Shown here one piece after another: positions 1 through 8,442 of a DNA stretch of 64,000 bases; the stretch's first letter is position 1, and every line of letters starts with the position of its first letter. The stretch spans positions 124,001-188,000 of the forward strand of contig JAFKFM010000009.1 of the NCBI GenBank assembly GCA_017308135.1. The letters are read 5' to 3'. Source of the DNA: Alphaproteobacteria bacterium. Lineage in GTDB: Bacteria > Pseudomonadota > Alphaproteobacteria > CACIAM-22H2. Both the position numbers and the translations under genes were made by a program. The notes under the pieces are model-generated. The model was given only the letters and a program-made list of their open reading frames with translations, ran no database searches and was not told where the DNA came from.

Positions 1-1851
1 CGTCGCCAGTTCGCGGACATCGTCAACGACGTCTGCGCGGAAGCGGCTCGTCGCGATGGCACGGAAGTGAATCGCATTTTCTTCCCAGGCCGCGCCGCCG
101 AGATCGGGCTGACACACGCGCCGAGCGTTCATCTCGGGCCCGCGAAATCCGCCTTATTGCGCCGCGGCCAAGGCACGGCGCCCCGACCGGTCCCGCCGTT
201 GTTGTTTGACACGATCGAAAGCGCGATCCGGTGTTACGTGCGGGATCGTGAGTCGATCGCGCGCGCGACCGAGAAATTCGACCTACTTGAGGAGCGGGAT
301 ACCGGAGCTCGCATGATCCGTGGCGTCTGCTTCGGTCGAATCGACGCCGCACGCCGCGCGGTCGAATCTTGCGGACGCTTCCTCGATCAACTCAACGAAG
401 ATCAATCTACGGCTCAAGTGAGTGCCGAGGACGCGGCCCTCGTCCGAGAATTCGAAGCGGGCGACTTCCTCCGGCGTTTTACGCGTGCCGGTGAAAGCGT
501 CGCGGCCGCTCTCGTGGCACTGGCGGAGTTCGAAGCGGAAATGCGGCGCGATGAAATGGCCCGTCGCCAAGCCGATGCGACGCCGCCCGCGCTTGCCGAT
601 GGCGAGAACAAACATCGGCGGCTCGACGAAGTCGACTCCGAATGGGTCTTTCGGGAAATCGCCGAACGCTTGAAGCGCCCTTGGGTGCCGCGTAAGGGCG
701 TCGACGGCAAGATGGTCCGGGTCGTTCATGTCAAGCAAGGCGTCGCGACAATCACGATCGGCGACGATATCGAACTGCGTCTCCGGCATTCGACGAATCA
801 GGGCTGGCAGGTCGAGTACCCACGCGAACGCGACGAAGAATGGTTACGCGGCGCGTCTTACGATGTCCGATTCTGGAACAAGGTTGTCCGATCGCTGATA
901 TCGATCACGACTTTGAACCTCGGCGCTGAGACAGTGAAAGCGATCATCTCGCGGCATGGCCTGGCAGCCCAAGCCAGACAGCGCGGACAATCGATCGAAA
1001 TCGAAAGTCCTAGAGGCCTCCTTCGCGTCGCCGCCGACGGCCGACGCGCCGATGTCTACGGTGACGATCCCAGCCTACGCGCAGCGTTCCAAGAGATCGC
1101 CGATGCGCGCGCAAAGCTCCGGTCGGACGTGCGGGTTCTCCAGCTTCTCAACGCGCGGCGCCAGCCGAAACCCGAGGGCGTGATCGCGCGTCCCGATCGA
1201 CCCGTGAGCTTCAGCACGCTGCTACGCAAAGCCTACGAAGTGAAGCCACATGACCCGATCGAGTGGCGCTACCTTTCCAACACGGCACATCTCGAGAAGA
1301 TACATCGACAGGCGCTCGCGCGATTCCACCCGGCGCCGATCGAGCGGGTCACGCCAGTGCCCACCGCGCCATCGCCGGCGACCGGAAGCGCGATCAACCG
1401 CGATCAGCCGACCTGTGCACATGTAAGAAGCGAGCCAACCGCGAAGACGCAGCGCACCGACACGCGCGCGGCAGCGGCATCCGTCGAGCCGTCGCCGACG
1501 GTGCCTGTATCGCCACCCTCGACGGGAGGCGGATGGATAGATAAGGCACGAAACGCGTTCGACGCGGTGCGCGGTTTCTGGGGTCGGCGTCCGGACCCGA
1601 CACCGCCAACACCTCCCGCGCCGACGACGCCCGGCGTGCGCGCGGGGCCGCAGACGCAGCCTAGCGAAGCGCCCCAAACGCAGCGATCCGCCGTCGTCAG
1701 CAAGCCTGTGCCGGCGGTCGCAAAAGCCACGTTGGCCCCTCACGCTTCGGCACCGCCCGCCCCGCTACCCGTGGCGGGCGCGCAATCTCCGAAAGCACAG
1801 ATCGCGGCGCTCTACACGACGCGAAGCCGGGAACGCGATCGCGGGCGATGA
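1..1851 (+). CDS. MobA/MobL-like relaxase, C-terminal part (5' end outside window)
   Basis: The reading frame is open to the first base, so the start lies outside the window; about 616 residues are visible. Near residues 40-50 is the sequence HAPSVHLGPAK. The HLGPA motif and its setting (a helix, then a G-rich loop, then HLGP) match the end of the MobA/MobL relaxase domain. That domain nicks DNA at oriT and leads transfer of mobilizable plasmids and integrative elements. The catalytic tyrosine and His triad would be upstream. The rest is charged and helical, with a Pro/Thr/Ala-rich C-terminus from about residue 440. A nearby xis/int pair fits a mobilizable element. Family assignment rests on this motif only. 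Confidence 0.55.
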   Translation, partial: RRQFADIVNDVCAEAARRDGTEVNRIFFPGRAAEIGLTHAPSVHLGPAKSALLRRGQGTAPRPVPPLLFDTIESAIRCYVRDRESIARATEKFDLLEERDTGARMIRGVCFGRIDAARRAVESCGRFLDQLNEDQSTAQVSAEDAALVREFEAGDFLRRFTRAGESVAAALVALAEFEAEMRRDEMARRQADATPPALADGENKHRRLDEVDSEWVFREIAERLKRPWVPRKGVDGKMVRVVHVKQGVATITIGDDIELRLRHSTNQGWQVEYPRERDEEWLRGASYDVRFWNKVVRSLISITTLNLGAETVKAIISRHGLAAQARQRGQSIEIESPRGLLRVAADGRRADVYGDDPSLRAAFQEIADARAKLRSDVRVLQLLNARRQPKPEGVIARPDRPVSFSTLLRKAYEVKPHDPIEWRYLSNTAHLEKIHRQALARFHPAPIERVTPVPTAPSPATGSAINRDQPTCAHVRSEPTAKTQRTDTRAAAASVEPSPTVPVSPPSTGGGWIDKARNAFDAVRGFWGRRPDPTPPTPPAPTTPGVRAGPQTQPSEAPQTQRSAVVSKPVPAVAKATLAPHASAPPAPLPVAGAQSPKAQIAALYTTRSRERDRGR

Positions 1852-1982
1852 TGTCACGCGTAGGCTTCGATATCATTTAACATATTGAAATATAGTGATT
1901 TTACCGGCGCTTCGAAAAACCGGGAAATCGACTGAGTTGGCACGACGGCCGTTTTTAAGTCGCTGCGTGGATACTCTTGTCG
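1852..1982 (+). promoter_or_regulatory. AT-rich intergenic stretch upstream of xis/int
   Basis: This 130-base gap contains an AT-rich patch at about 1870-1904, including TATAGT at 1891-1896, that stands out from the GC-rich surroundings. It is the natural place for the promoter of the excisionase/integrase genes. I could not pair the -10-like box with a good -35 box, so this is a weak call. Confidence 0.25.
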
Positions 1983-2462
1983 ATGTCGCACCAGGACGAC
2001 AATTTCGGCAAGGGCACCCCGCCCCCGGCACCCGACCGCGAAGAACGCGGCGCGGGTCGCCCGGGCGCGTCGCCCTGCGCCGGGTCCTGCGATCGGCATC
2101 ATCGGCGGGACGCTTTCGTCCCGTCGTCGGCCGGTTCCGTCCCCCATCCCGAAAGGGGAGAGACGGCAACCTATGACGTTGCGACCGCCGCGCGAGTTCT
2201 CGGCTATACGCCCAAGAAAACGCGCAAGCTGGTCCGCAACGGCGACTTGCCCCGGTTGCCCTTCGGCGGCAGGATTCGCATCCCGGTTTGGGCTATCGAG
2301 GAGGTACTCGCATGTCGCGTCCCGTCGAACCCGCTCGCCTCACGCAGCTCACCGAAGGCGGCACCTGGTACATCTGCTGGCACGATGGCACCCGAGACCG
2401 CCGCCGTAGCACGCGCACTCGCGATCGCCGACAAGCTGAAGCGGCGCTCGCGGCGCACATAG
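1983..2462 (+). CDS. Excisionase-like helix-turn-helix protein
   Basis: The product is about 159 aa from ATG 1983. The first 60 residues are Pro/Arg-rich. Residues of about 62-110 (YDVATAARVLGYTPKKTRKLVRNGDLP, then GGRIRIPVWAIEEVLA) form a winged helix-turn-helix of the MerR/Xis (HTH_17) type. Small proteins of this kind next to an integrase usually bend DNA to steer excision. The 3' end overlaps the integrase start by about 150 bases in another frame, which suggests translational coupling; the sequence beyond the HTH may have little function of its own. The same overlap is seen in the prophage xis/int pair at 7668-8081. Confidence 0.6.
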   Translation: MSHQDDNFGKGTPPPAPDREERGAGRPGASPCAGSCDRHHRRDAFVPSSAGSVPHPERGETATYDVATAARVLGYTPKKTRKLVRNGDLPRLPFGGRIRIPVWAIEEVLACRVPSNPLASRSSPKAAPGTSAGTMAPETAAVARALAIADKLKRRSRRT

Positions 2463-3457
2463 CGGCCGACGGCAAACCGGCCGACCGGCGCAACGACGCG
2501 CTGGGTGCGGCACCGCGCGCGCAAGCGGATGTCGCGATCGCGGATGTGCTGGCGACCTATCTCGAGTCATTTCCCGATGGCGCGCCCAGTGCCGCGACCG
2601 CCGCGGTGCACGTCACGCATCTGGTCGGATATTTCGGAACGCAGTCGGTCAGCGCGGTGACGCAGGCGGCCTGCACCGTCGGCTATCCGCGCTTTCGTGC
2701 CGACGCCAATGCGCGACGCTTGCGCCGCACGTCGCCCGCACCGATCAAGCCCGGCACGCTGCGCCGTGAGTTGACCACGCTGCAGGCCGCCCTCCAGCTC
2801 GCCGTGCGCGAGGCGCGACTGATAAACGCGCCGACCGTCACGCTGCCGGCGGTGCCGCCGACACGCGAGCGTTGGCTTTCGTCGGAGGAAGCCAACGCGC
2901 TGCTCGACGCCGCCGACGGGCATGTGCGTCTCTTCATAGAACTTGGCCTGCACACTGGTGCGCGGACCGCGGCGATCCTGGATCTGACCTGGCCACAAAT
3001 CGATCTCGTCCATAACCGGATCGATTTCAATCCGCCGGGCCGGCCGCAAACGGCGAAGCGTCGGCCGTTCGTCAAGATCAATGCGACGCTGCACGCCGCG
3101 CTGACTCGGGCGCGCGAAGCGGCGAAGGTCGAAGCCGAGAAGGCCAAACGGCCGCCCTGCCCGTATGTCGTGAACTATTGCGGCGCGAAGATCGCTTCCG
3201 TGAAGCGAGCGCTCGCGCGGGCGATCACGAAGGCCGAGTTACCGACGCGCGGTTGGGATCGCGTGACCGCGCATGTCCTGCGGCACACCTTTGCGACATG
3301 GTCGGCGCAGGCGGGAGAGCATATGCATGATATCGCTGGCGCGCTCGGTCTTTCACAGCCGCGTACCCTTGAGATCTATGCGCATCACCATCCCGACTAT
3401 CTGGGCGGCGCAGCCGACGCGGTGGCGGAACGGTTGGCGAGGACCCCTAAGAAATAG
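2312..3457 (+). CDS. int: Tyrosine recombinase / integrase of the left-hand element
   Basis: ATG 2312 is preceded by GAGGAGG at about 2298-2304, so I prefer it to the upstream TTG at 2288. The roughly 381-aa product has an N-terminal SAM-like core-binding domain and a C-terminal catalytic domain. Visible catalytic elements are the first Arg in LGLHTGARTAAIL, HVLRHTFATW (the H-x-x-R box) and the nucleophile Tyr in LEIYAHHHP. It would perform site-specific integration and excision. It differs clearly from the prophage integrase at 6784-7878, so this is a different element and not a duplicate. The neighbouring xis supports mobility. Confidence 0.88.
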   Translation: MSRPVEPARLTQLTEGGTWYICWHDGTRDRRRSTRTRDRRQAEAALAAHIAADGKPADRRNDALGAAPRAQADVAIADVLATYLESFPDGAPSAATAAVHVTHLVGYFGTQSVSAVTQAACTVGYPRFRADANARRLRRTSPAPIKPGTLRRELTTLQAALQLAVREARLINAPTVTLPAVPPTRERWLSSEEANALLDAADGHVRLFIELGLHTGARTAAILDLTWPQIDLVHNRIDFNPPGRPQTAKRRPFVKINATLHAALTRAREAAKVEAEKAKRPPCPYVVNYCGAKIASVKRALARAITKAELPTRGWDRVTAHVLRHTFATWSAQAGEHMHDIAGALGLSQPRTLEIYAHHHPDYLGGAADAVAERLARTPKK

Positions 3458-3620
3458 CCGCAAGTCTATCGCGACTGGCCAAACGTCGCGAATTCCCGAG
3501 ATAGGAGTTGGAGTTCGCCTAGACGAGTACGCGAGGAGATTTACCGACTAAGTGTGACCATAGAACAAGCAGTTGCTTTGGCAATCAGGCGAGGCAGCGC
3601 AATAGCCGGGCGAGGAGCGA

Positions 3621-5219
3621 ATGTATATCAGGAAGGTAGTGATCAAAAACTACAGGTGCTTGCGCAATTCAGAAGTCGTGCTGAACCCGAAGCTGAACAT
3701 CCTCGTCGGCGACAATGAGTGCGGCAAGTCGACACTGCTGGAGGCTATCAACCTAGCACTGACCGGACAGCTCAACGGGCGGTCATTAGCGCAAGAGCTA
3801 CATCCGCACCTTTTGAACCGCGATGTGGTCAAGGAATACGTGGAGGCGCTGAAAGCGGGCAAGCCTGCCCCGCCTCCTGGCTTCAGCATTGAGTTGTTCT
3901 TCGGTGACGATGCTGATCTTGCTGAGTTCAAGGGCATCAACAACTCGGAGAAAGCCGACGCGTACGGTGTGAAGCTTGCAGTCGAGTACCAGGCATCATT
4001 TGCTGCAGATTACACAGCCTATATCAAAGACCCTGCAGTGGTGCGGACGGTACCTATCGAATATTACCGTGGGGTTTGGACGGGCTTCGATGGCAATACC
4101 TATTCTCCGCGCGAAGTTAAAATTCATCCGAAGCTCATCGACGCTAGTCAGATTTCCGGTAACGTCTATGCAACTCGATATCTCGTAAACGCGGTCAAGG
4201 AAACGCTGGACAGGCCCGAGCAAATCGATGTGGGGCTATCCTACCGCCTGATGAAGGAAGCTTTCGGTAGCGACCCACGAGTCAAGAAAATCAACGACGG
4301 ACTCTCGGCGAAGAAAGACCCTATCACCAATAAAGTCTTATCGATCGCTCTGGATACCACCGCTCGTGGCGGCTGGGACTCTGGAATCATGCCGATGCTG
4401 GATGACATCCCACTGCCCCTGGTTGGCAAGGGCGAACAGAACTCAGTAAACTTACGTATCGCTATGGAAAAAGCGATGTCGTCGCACATCTTTCTGATCG
4501 AAGAACCGGAAAGTCACCAATCGCCGACGAACCTAGCCCGATTAATAAGTCAAATTGACGCGAGGCGCGGTGATCGGCAGGTGCTAGTCGTCACACACAG
4601 CAGCTTCGTGCTTAACAAGCTCGGCATCGAAGGCGTCCACTTGTTCTACGGTGGCAAAAGTAAACCTCTGACAGCCTTGAGCGCCGACACGCAGAAATAC
4701 TTCAAAAAGCTGCCGGGCTACGACACGTTGCGGCTTGTGCTTGCCCGTAAAGCTATTCTGGTTGAAGGACCATCGGACGAGCTTGTCGTACAGCGCTCCT
4801 ACAGAAAATTGAAGGGCAAATCCGCCATGGAAGATGGCGTAGACATCATTGAGGTTGGCTCTTTAGCCTTCAAACGGTTTTTGGAAATCGCAGCCATTTT
4901 AGGCAATCCAGTTGCCGTCGTGACCGACAACGATGGAAATGTGAAAGCGCTGAATGAGAAGTATTCATCCTTCAAGGACTTCAACAACATCAACGTCTGC
5001 TATAGCAACGACGAAAGCCGCAAGACGTTAGAGCCGCAACTTGTGGCGTCTAATGGGGCCGATATCGTGGAGAAAATAATCGGCCGCAAGTTTGATGACG
5101 AGGCGGCACTTATCGAATGGATGACCAAGGGCGCGAATAAGACCGATTGCGCACTGAAGTTCGCCGAAACCGATATTGACTGGAAGGTGCCGGAGTACAT
5201 TGCGCGTGCCATCGAGTGA
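3621..5219 (+). CDS. gajA: OLD-family ATPase/TOPRIM nuclease, GajA-like
   Basis: The 532-aa product starts at ATG 3621, with GAGGAG just upstream. The N-terminus is an ABC/SMC-like ATPase: ILVGDNECGKSTLL is the Walker A (about residues 29-42), VGKGEQNSVNL the signature, HIFLIEEPESHQSP the Walker B with catalytic Glu, and VVTHSS the H-loop. From about residue 375 a TOPRIM domain follows: ILVEGPSDELVV supplies the Glu, and VVTDNDG the D-x-D. OLD proteins with this order followed by a UvrD-like helicase are the class 2/Gabija type, in which GajA is a DNA endonuclease restrained by nucleotides. The next gene overlaps by 14 bases. Codon use is more AT-rich than neighbours, a sign of transfer. Confidence 0.8.
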   Translation: MYIRKVVIKNYRCLRNSEVVLNPKLNILVGDNECGKSTLLEAINLALTGQLNGRSLAQELHPHLLNRDVVKEYVEALKAGKPAPPPGFSIELFFGDDADLAEFKGINNSEKADAYGVKLAVEYQASFAADYTAYIKDPAVVRTVPIEYYRGVWTGFDGNTYSPREVKIHPKLIDASQISGNVYATRYLVNAVKETLDRPEQIDVGLSYRLMKEAFGSDPRVKKINDGLSAKKDPITNKVLSIALDTTARGGWDSGIMPMLDDIPLPLVGKGEQNSVNLRIAMEKAMSSHIFLIEEPESHQSPTNLARLISQIDARRGDRQVLVVTHSSFVLNKLGIEGVHLFYGGKSKPLTALSADTQKYFKKLPGYDTLRLVLARKAILVEGPSDELVVQRSYRKLKGKSAMEDGVDIIEVGSLAFKRFLEIAAILGNPVAVVTDNDGNVKALNEKYSSFKDFNNINVCYSNDESRKTLEPQLVASNGADIVEKIIGRKFDDEAALIEWMTKGANKTDCALKFAETDIDWKVPEYIARAIE

Positions 5220-6279
5220 GATCATCATCGCGGCCGCTGGCGGCGGCAAGACGACCACGATTGTCGATAGCGCGTTGGCAGCGGCTGAGCGCTGTGCGCT
5301 TGTGACTTATACGATCAACAATACCGACGAGATTTCCCGTAGATTTTACGACCGGGCGCGCGCCATCCCTCCGGGTGTATCTGTTATGACGTGGTACACG
5401 TTCCTACTGCGTGATTGCGTTCGGCCATATATGAGCGCCATCCTCACCCAGCCTGTGGCCGGATTTCATTTTACTAATGCAAAGTCTGCAATTGGCATCG
5501 CACGAGCCAAAGCCGATATCTTCTTCTGCGATAAGCGTGGATACGTCTATTCAGATAAAGTTTCGCAACTTGCCTGCGAGTGCGACGATGCGATGAAAGG
5601 CGCTGTAATGAAGCGGCTAGCTGAGCGATTTGGCCGCATCTATATTGACGAAGTTCAAGATCTAGCGGGCTGGGACTTGGAGTTGGTCGAAAAGATTCTG
5701 CGTGCAGGAATCAATGTGACCCTGATCGGAGATCATCGGCAAGCGACCTACCGGACCAATCCTTCGCCTAAGAATAGGCAATTCCAAGATTATAAAATAA
5801 TTGATAAATTCAAGTTATGGAACAAGAAGAATCTTGCCACATTGAAGTTCCTCACGGAAACCCACCGCTGCAACCAAGAAATTGCAGATTTTGCTGACCG
5901 GTTTTTCCCCAAAGACGAGGCTACTGTTTCCCGCAATAAGGTTGTGACGGGCCATGATGGCGTATTTTTAGTTGGCGCTAAAGAAGTCGAGGCTTATCGG
6001 GAAAGGTTTCAGCCTCAGGTGCTGCGCCTAAGCCGTCAAACCAAAGAATGTGACTCCATGAACCCGATGAATTTTGGCGAATCGAAGGGGCTGACGTTCG
6101 ACCGGGTGCTCATCTTCCCCCACAAGGCAGGCAAGGACTGGCTCGGCACCGGAGACTATTCCAAGATCGAGAAAGTAGCCTCAAAGCTATACGTCGCTGC
6201 AACCCGGGCGAGGTATAGTGTCGGCTTCGTGTGCGACAAGGTTAGCCCAATACCCGGCGTTACACGCTGGGCACAATAA
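5206..6279 (+). CDS. gajB: Compact UvrD-like SF1 helicase, GajB-like
   Basis: I place the start at GTG 5206 (MPSSEIII), overlapping the previous gene by 14 bases with GGAG about 10 bases upstream; TTG starts at 5176 and 5200 are alternatives. The product is about 357 aa, short for UvrD-like proteins (GajB is usually nearer 500). Motifs in order: AAAGGGKTTT (I), DEVQDLAGWD (II), IGDHRQATY (III), FLTETHRC (IV), SKGLTFDRVLI (V) and YVAATRARYSVGF (VI). The ATPase core is therefore complete, while the 1B/2B insertions look reduced. Tight coupling to an OLD/TOPRIM gene argues for a Gabija-type defence complex. Other OLD-plus-helicase systems remain possible. Confidence 0.75.
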   Translation: MPSSEIIIAAAGGGKTTTIVDSALAAAERCALVTYTINNTDEISRRFYDRARAIPPGVSVMTWYTFLLRDCVRPYMSAILTQPVAGFHFTNAKSAIGIARAKADIFFCDKRGYVYSDKVSQLACECDDAMKGAVMKRLAERFGRIYIDEVQDLAGWDLELVEKILRAGINVTLIGDHRQATYRTNPSPKNRQFQDYKIIDKFKLWNKKNLATLKFLTETHRCNQEIADFADRFFPKDEATVSRNKVVTGHDGVFLVGAKEVEAYRERFQPQVLRLSRQTKECDSMNPMNFGESKGLTFDRVLIFPHKAGKDWLGTGDYSKIEKVASKLYVAATRARYSVGFVCDKVSPIPGVTRWAQ

Positions 6280-6783
6280 CTCTCCAAAGAACAGAAAGGG
6301 CAGGCCGGTCCGAAGCGGTTCGCGTCGATGCTTCCAGTCGGCAGTCCATCAATCTGCGGCTTCGCCGCAATAGCGAGCTTGATACGGCAATATCTGCTGC
6401 GTCTGGGTTGCCTCACTCTGTGAATAGAGTTGCCTCTAGTGGGCTGCCCCCTAATGTCGCCCAATCAGTCAACGCGAAGTCGTGGTTCTGATCAGCAAAC
6501 ACGAATTTTACTTTAGCGTCGTCAAGGAGGCGCTGACCGCACGCCGCCAATTGTCCGACATCAATCCTGAGGCCAAGTGTACCTGCGGGAAATGCGGGAA
6601 ACCCCGGGAACGAAGGGGCAAAACGGGGCAAAAACGGCCTTTTCGGCCCCACGCCCGGCGGGCGTGAAGATCGACGAAAAAGCCTGATTTTTCAGGAGGT
6701 CCGGATGGTGGGCGCTACAGGGATTGAACCTGTGACCCCTACCATGTCAAGGCGGTGGCCTTGTTCCGAATTGCGTCGCTAGA
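6280..6783. other. Gene-poor junction between left element and prophage
   Basis: No convincing gene lies here. Open frames such as 6482-6667 lack family features and ribosome binding sites. A G/C-rich patch at about 6612-6650 can fold (GGGGC...GGCCCC). The stretch contains the prophage left attachment site (6701-6752), preceded by a short inverted repeat (CCTGA...TCAGG) at about 6683-6696. It is probably old tRNA-downstream or element-end sequence. Confidence 0.5.
6701..6752. repeat. attL: attL core, 3' fragment of tRNA-Val
   Basis: This 52-base sequence is identical to 44951-45002. It covers the 3' part of tRNA-Val on the minus strand from the encoded CCA end through the T arm, variable loop and anticodon stem-loop. 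After 6752 the match stops and the fragment cannot form a tRNA. It is the bacterial half-site displaced leftward by prophage integration. Confidence 0.92.
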
Positions 6784-7878
6784 TCAATTCGCTACGGATT
6801 TCAGCGCAGGCGACTGCACCAGATTTGCACCAGTCTCGACAGGCAACAGGCCCAAGCGCGGATGGCTCGCACCCCATACGCTCGAGATCATCGGCAGCGC
6901 ATCGGTCGGCATCAGGTGGGCATAGCGCTCGACCATCGAAAGCGTCCGCCAACCGCCCTCGGCCTTGAGCAGCAACAGATCCTTGCTCAGTCCATAGAAC
7001 CACGTCGCCCAGGTGTGGCGCATGTCGTGCGGCGTGAATTCCTCGATCTTGGCCTTGCGGCACGCGGTCGCGAACGCGCGCTTGAACTGCCCGCCTTCCT
7101 GGCGCTCGCGATCGACATAGGGCTCGCCGTCGTCGCGCCGGAACACGGCGCCATTGCGATGACGCAGTGCCGCCAACACCGCCACGGCCGCCGGCGGAAG
7201 GCTCGCCGCGCGATCGCTGCCATTCTTCGTGTCGACGAACGCCGCGCGCGCCGCCGCGAGATCGACCGTCTCCCATTGCAAATCCATCATCTCGCCCGCC
7301 CGCGCCCCCGTGCAGAACGCGAAACGGATCAGCGGACGCAAATGCGGGGCCGCCGCCGATTCCAGCATCAACGCTTGCTCTGGCAGCAGAAAGCGCGTGA
7401 CCGGCCGGGGCTCGGTCTTGCGTTCGAATTTCGGGGCATCGCACCATCCGCGCCGGGCCGCGTGATTGAGGATCGCTGACAGTGGGCCGATCACGCCTCG
7501 GTTCTTCGTTGCGGGGGCGGCATCGGTGCCGACGAGCTGGCGCACGGCCTCGTCGACGGCGGCTTGATCGATATGCTCGATCTGCCAGCCCGCGAAATAG
7601 CCCTCAAGGCGTTCGATGTAGAACAGCGTGGCGTCGGACCGCGTATCGGCGCCGTCCTCGATATAGCTCAGCGCCGCCCGCTCGAAGGAAACGCGATCAC
7701 GGGCGCGGCCACCTGAGATTCGCGCTTCAAATAGTTCCGCTTCCCGCTTCTGGCGGACGACTTCCGCCTTGCCGCGCTCAATTTCTCCCGTAGTTTCGAA
7801 CAGACGGCGGCCTCCGACAGAGCCGCGGAGGTACCAAACCGCAGAGCCGGGTCGCTGGACGAGCTTGAGCGCGGGCAT
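6784..7878 (-). CDS. int: Prophage tyrosine integrase
   Basis: The 364-aa product lies 32 bases inside attL and reads towards it, as is typical of tRNA-targeting phages. The N-terminal part has a beta-rich arm-binding domain, then a core-binding domain around residues 60-150. Catalytic residues visible: Arg in FCTGARAGEMMDL, a Lys in VDTKNGSDR, HDMRHTWATW (H-x-x-R), Trp in EGGWRTLS and Tyr in VERYAHLM. It would recombine attP with the tRNA-Val target. Start ATG 7878 lies inside the upstream xis frame, so the two are probably translationally coupled. Confidence 0.93.
   Translation of the reverse strand: MPALKLVQRPGSAVWYLRGSVGGRRLFETTGEIERGKAEVVRQKREAELFEARISGGRARDRVSFERAALSYIEDGADTRSDATLFYIERLEGYFAGWQIEHIDQAAVDEAVRQLVGTDAAPATKNRGVIGPLSAILNHAARRGWCDAPKFERKTEPRPVTRFLLPEQALMLESAAAPHLRPLIRFAFCTGARAGEMMDLQWETVDLAAARAAFVDTKNGSDRAASLPPAAVAVLAALRHRNGAVFRRDDGEPYVDRERQEGGQFKRAFATACRKAKIEEFTPHDMRHTWATWFYGLSKDLLLLKAEGGWRTLSMVERYAHLMPTDALPMISSVWGASHPRLGLLPVETGANLVQSPALKSVAN
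6814..6832. promoter_or_regulatory. Putative integrase arm-type site, left
   Basis: The sequence CTGCACCAGATTTGCACCA, at the 3' end of int, matches 17 of 19 positions of a sequence at 44820-44838 near the other end of the prophage. Paired near-repeats just inside both att cores are what is expected of integrase arm-binding sites. Seen directly; function inferred. Confidence 0.45.
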
Positions 7879-8081
7879 GGCTGAGACTCCAATCGGGCGA
7901 ATTGGGCGGCGCTGATGGTAATGGCACGCCCCAATTTCGTGAAGTGCGGGCGCTCGGCCAGGATATCGCGCAGCTTCCGCTCGGAAACATGCAGCCGTGC
8001 CGCCGCTTCAACCAGGGTCAGCGGCCACGGAAGCCGGTCGAGCGGCAGGCCCTGGATCTCGGCGAGCGTGGGGCGGGTCAT
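7668..8081 (-). CDS. xis: Prophage excisionase-like HTH protein
   Basis: The start is ATG 8081, overlapping the stop of the upstream gene as ATGA. The first 65 residues carry LTLVEAAARLHVSERKLRDILAERPHFTKLGRAITISAAQFARLE, a winged helix of the HTH_17/excisionase type. The remaining about 70 residues are Ser/Arg-rich and translate the int 5' end in another frame, so the gene overlaps int by 211 bases. It probably directs excision and may regulate int. The unusually long overlap also occurs in the left-hand element, in an unrelated xis/int pair. Confidence 0.65.
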   Translation of the reverse strand: MTRPTLAEIQGLPLDRLPWPLTLVEAAARLHVSERKLRDILAERPHFTKLGRAITISAAQFARLESQPCPRSSSSSDPALRFGTSAALSEAAVCSKLREKLSAARRKSSARSGKRNYLKRESQVAAPVIAFPSSGRR

Positions 8082-8338
8082 CCCACCCTCACCATCTTCG
8101 GCCGCTTGATGTGCCGAGCGCGATGCGCGACCTGCCCCGGCGTGCCGTATTCGTGGCGCGGCGAGGTGTCCCAAAATCGACGGAACCGAACGCGCGATCG
8201 GCGGCTGAAATAGGCGCACGACGCGGCGTAGATCGCATCGCCGGTGCGCTTGATGGTGACGCCGAACGTGTGGCGCTGCACGGCGTAGTCCGCGCGCGTC
8301 ATCGGCCCGGCGAACGGATTGTCGGTTCTCGCCTTCAT
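8078..8338 (-). CDS. Small phage protein, unknown function
   Basis: From ATG 8338, preceded by a purine-rich GGTGGGGA, this encodes about 86 residues: polar N-terminus (FAGPMTRADYAVQRHTFGVTIKR) and a very basic C-terminus. An alternative start is ATG 8353. The stop overlaps the xis start (ATGA), so it belongs to the leftward early operon. I do not recognise the family. Its basic character suggests nucleic acid binding, which is only inference. Confidence 0.6.
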   Translation of the reverse strand: MKARTDNPFAGPMTRADYAVQRHTFGVTIKRTGDAIYAASCAYFSRRSRVRFRRFWDTSPRHEYGTPGQVAHRARHIKRPKMVRVG

Positions 8339-8442
8339 TCCCCACCCCCACATGCTGCGGTCACGCGCGGCGCCGAAACGCAACGGATTGTGGCCTGTCG
8401 GTTTGTTCTTGCGGCGTTCATGGTCGGCGCTACGGTCCCGCC

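Larger units (their letters stand above)
1..6752. mobile_element. Older integrated element, right-hand part (relaxase, xis/int, Gabija-like cargo)
   Basis: The stretch holds a relaxase-like gene, an excisionase/integrase pair and a defence-type gene pair, and ends at a 3' fragment of tRNA-Val (6706-6752). A relaxase next to an integrase suggests an integrative mobilizable or conjugative element. Because the fragment at 6701-6752 duplicates the 3' end of the intact tRNA-Val at 44956-45030, this element probably entered the same tRNA before the prophage did (tandem accretion). Its left end lies outside the window. The single-element interpretation is inference; the Gabija-like block is more AT-rich than its flanks and could be a separate acquisition. 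Confidence 0.5.

Noticed and set aside
3621..6279. Retron, PARIS or Septu-type system
   Set aside because: There is no reverse transcriptase, no DUF4435 partner and no HNH partner; OLD/TOPRIM plus UvrD-like order fits Gabija best.
6482..6667. 61-aa ORF with CTCGKCGK Cys cluster near attL
   Set aside because: Only one Cys cluster, no ribosome binding site, a very basic low-complexity end and a position in junction DNA; most likely chance.
6706..6752. Second tRNA-Val gene
   Set aside because: The match to tRNA ends in the anticodon arm; the 5' half with D arm and acceptor strand is missing, so it is only an att fragment.
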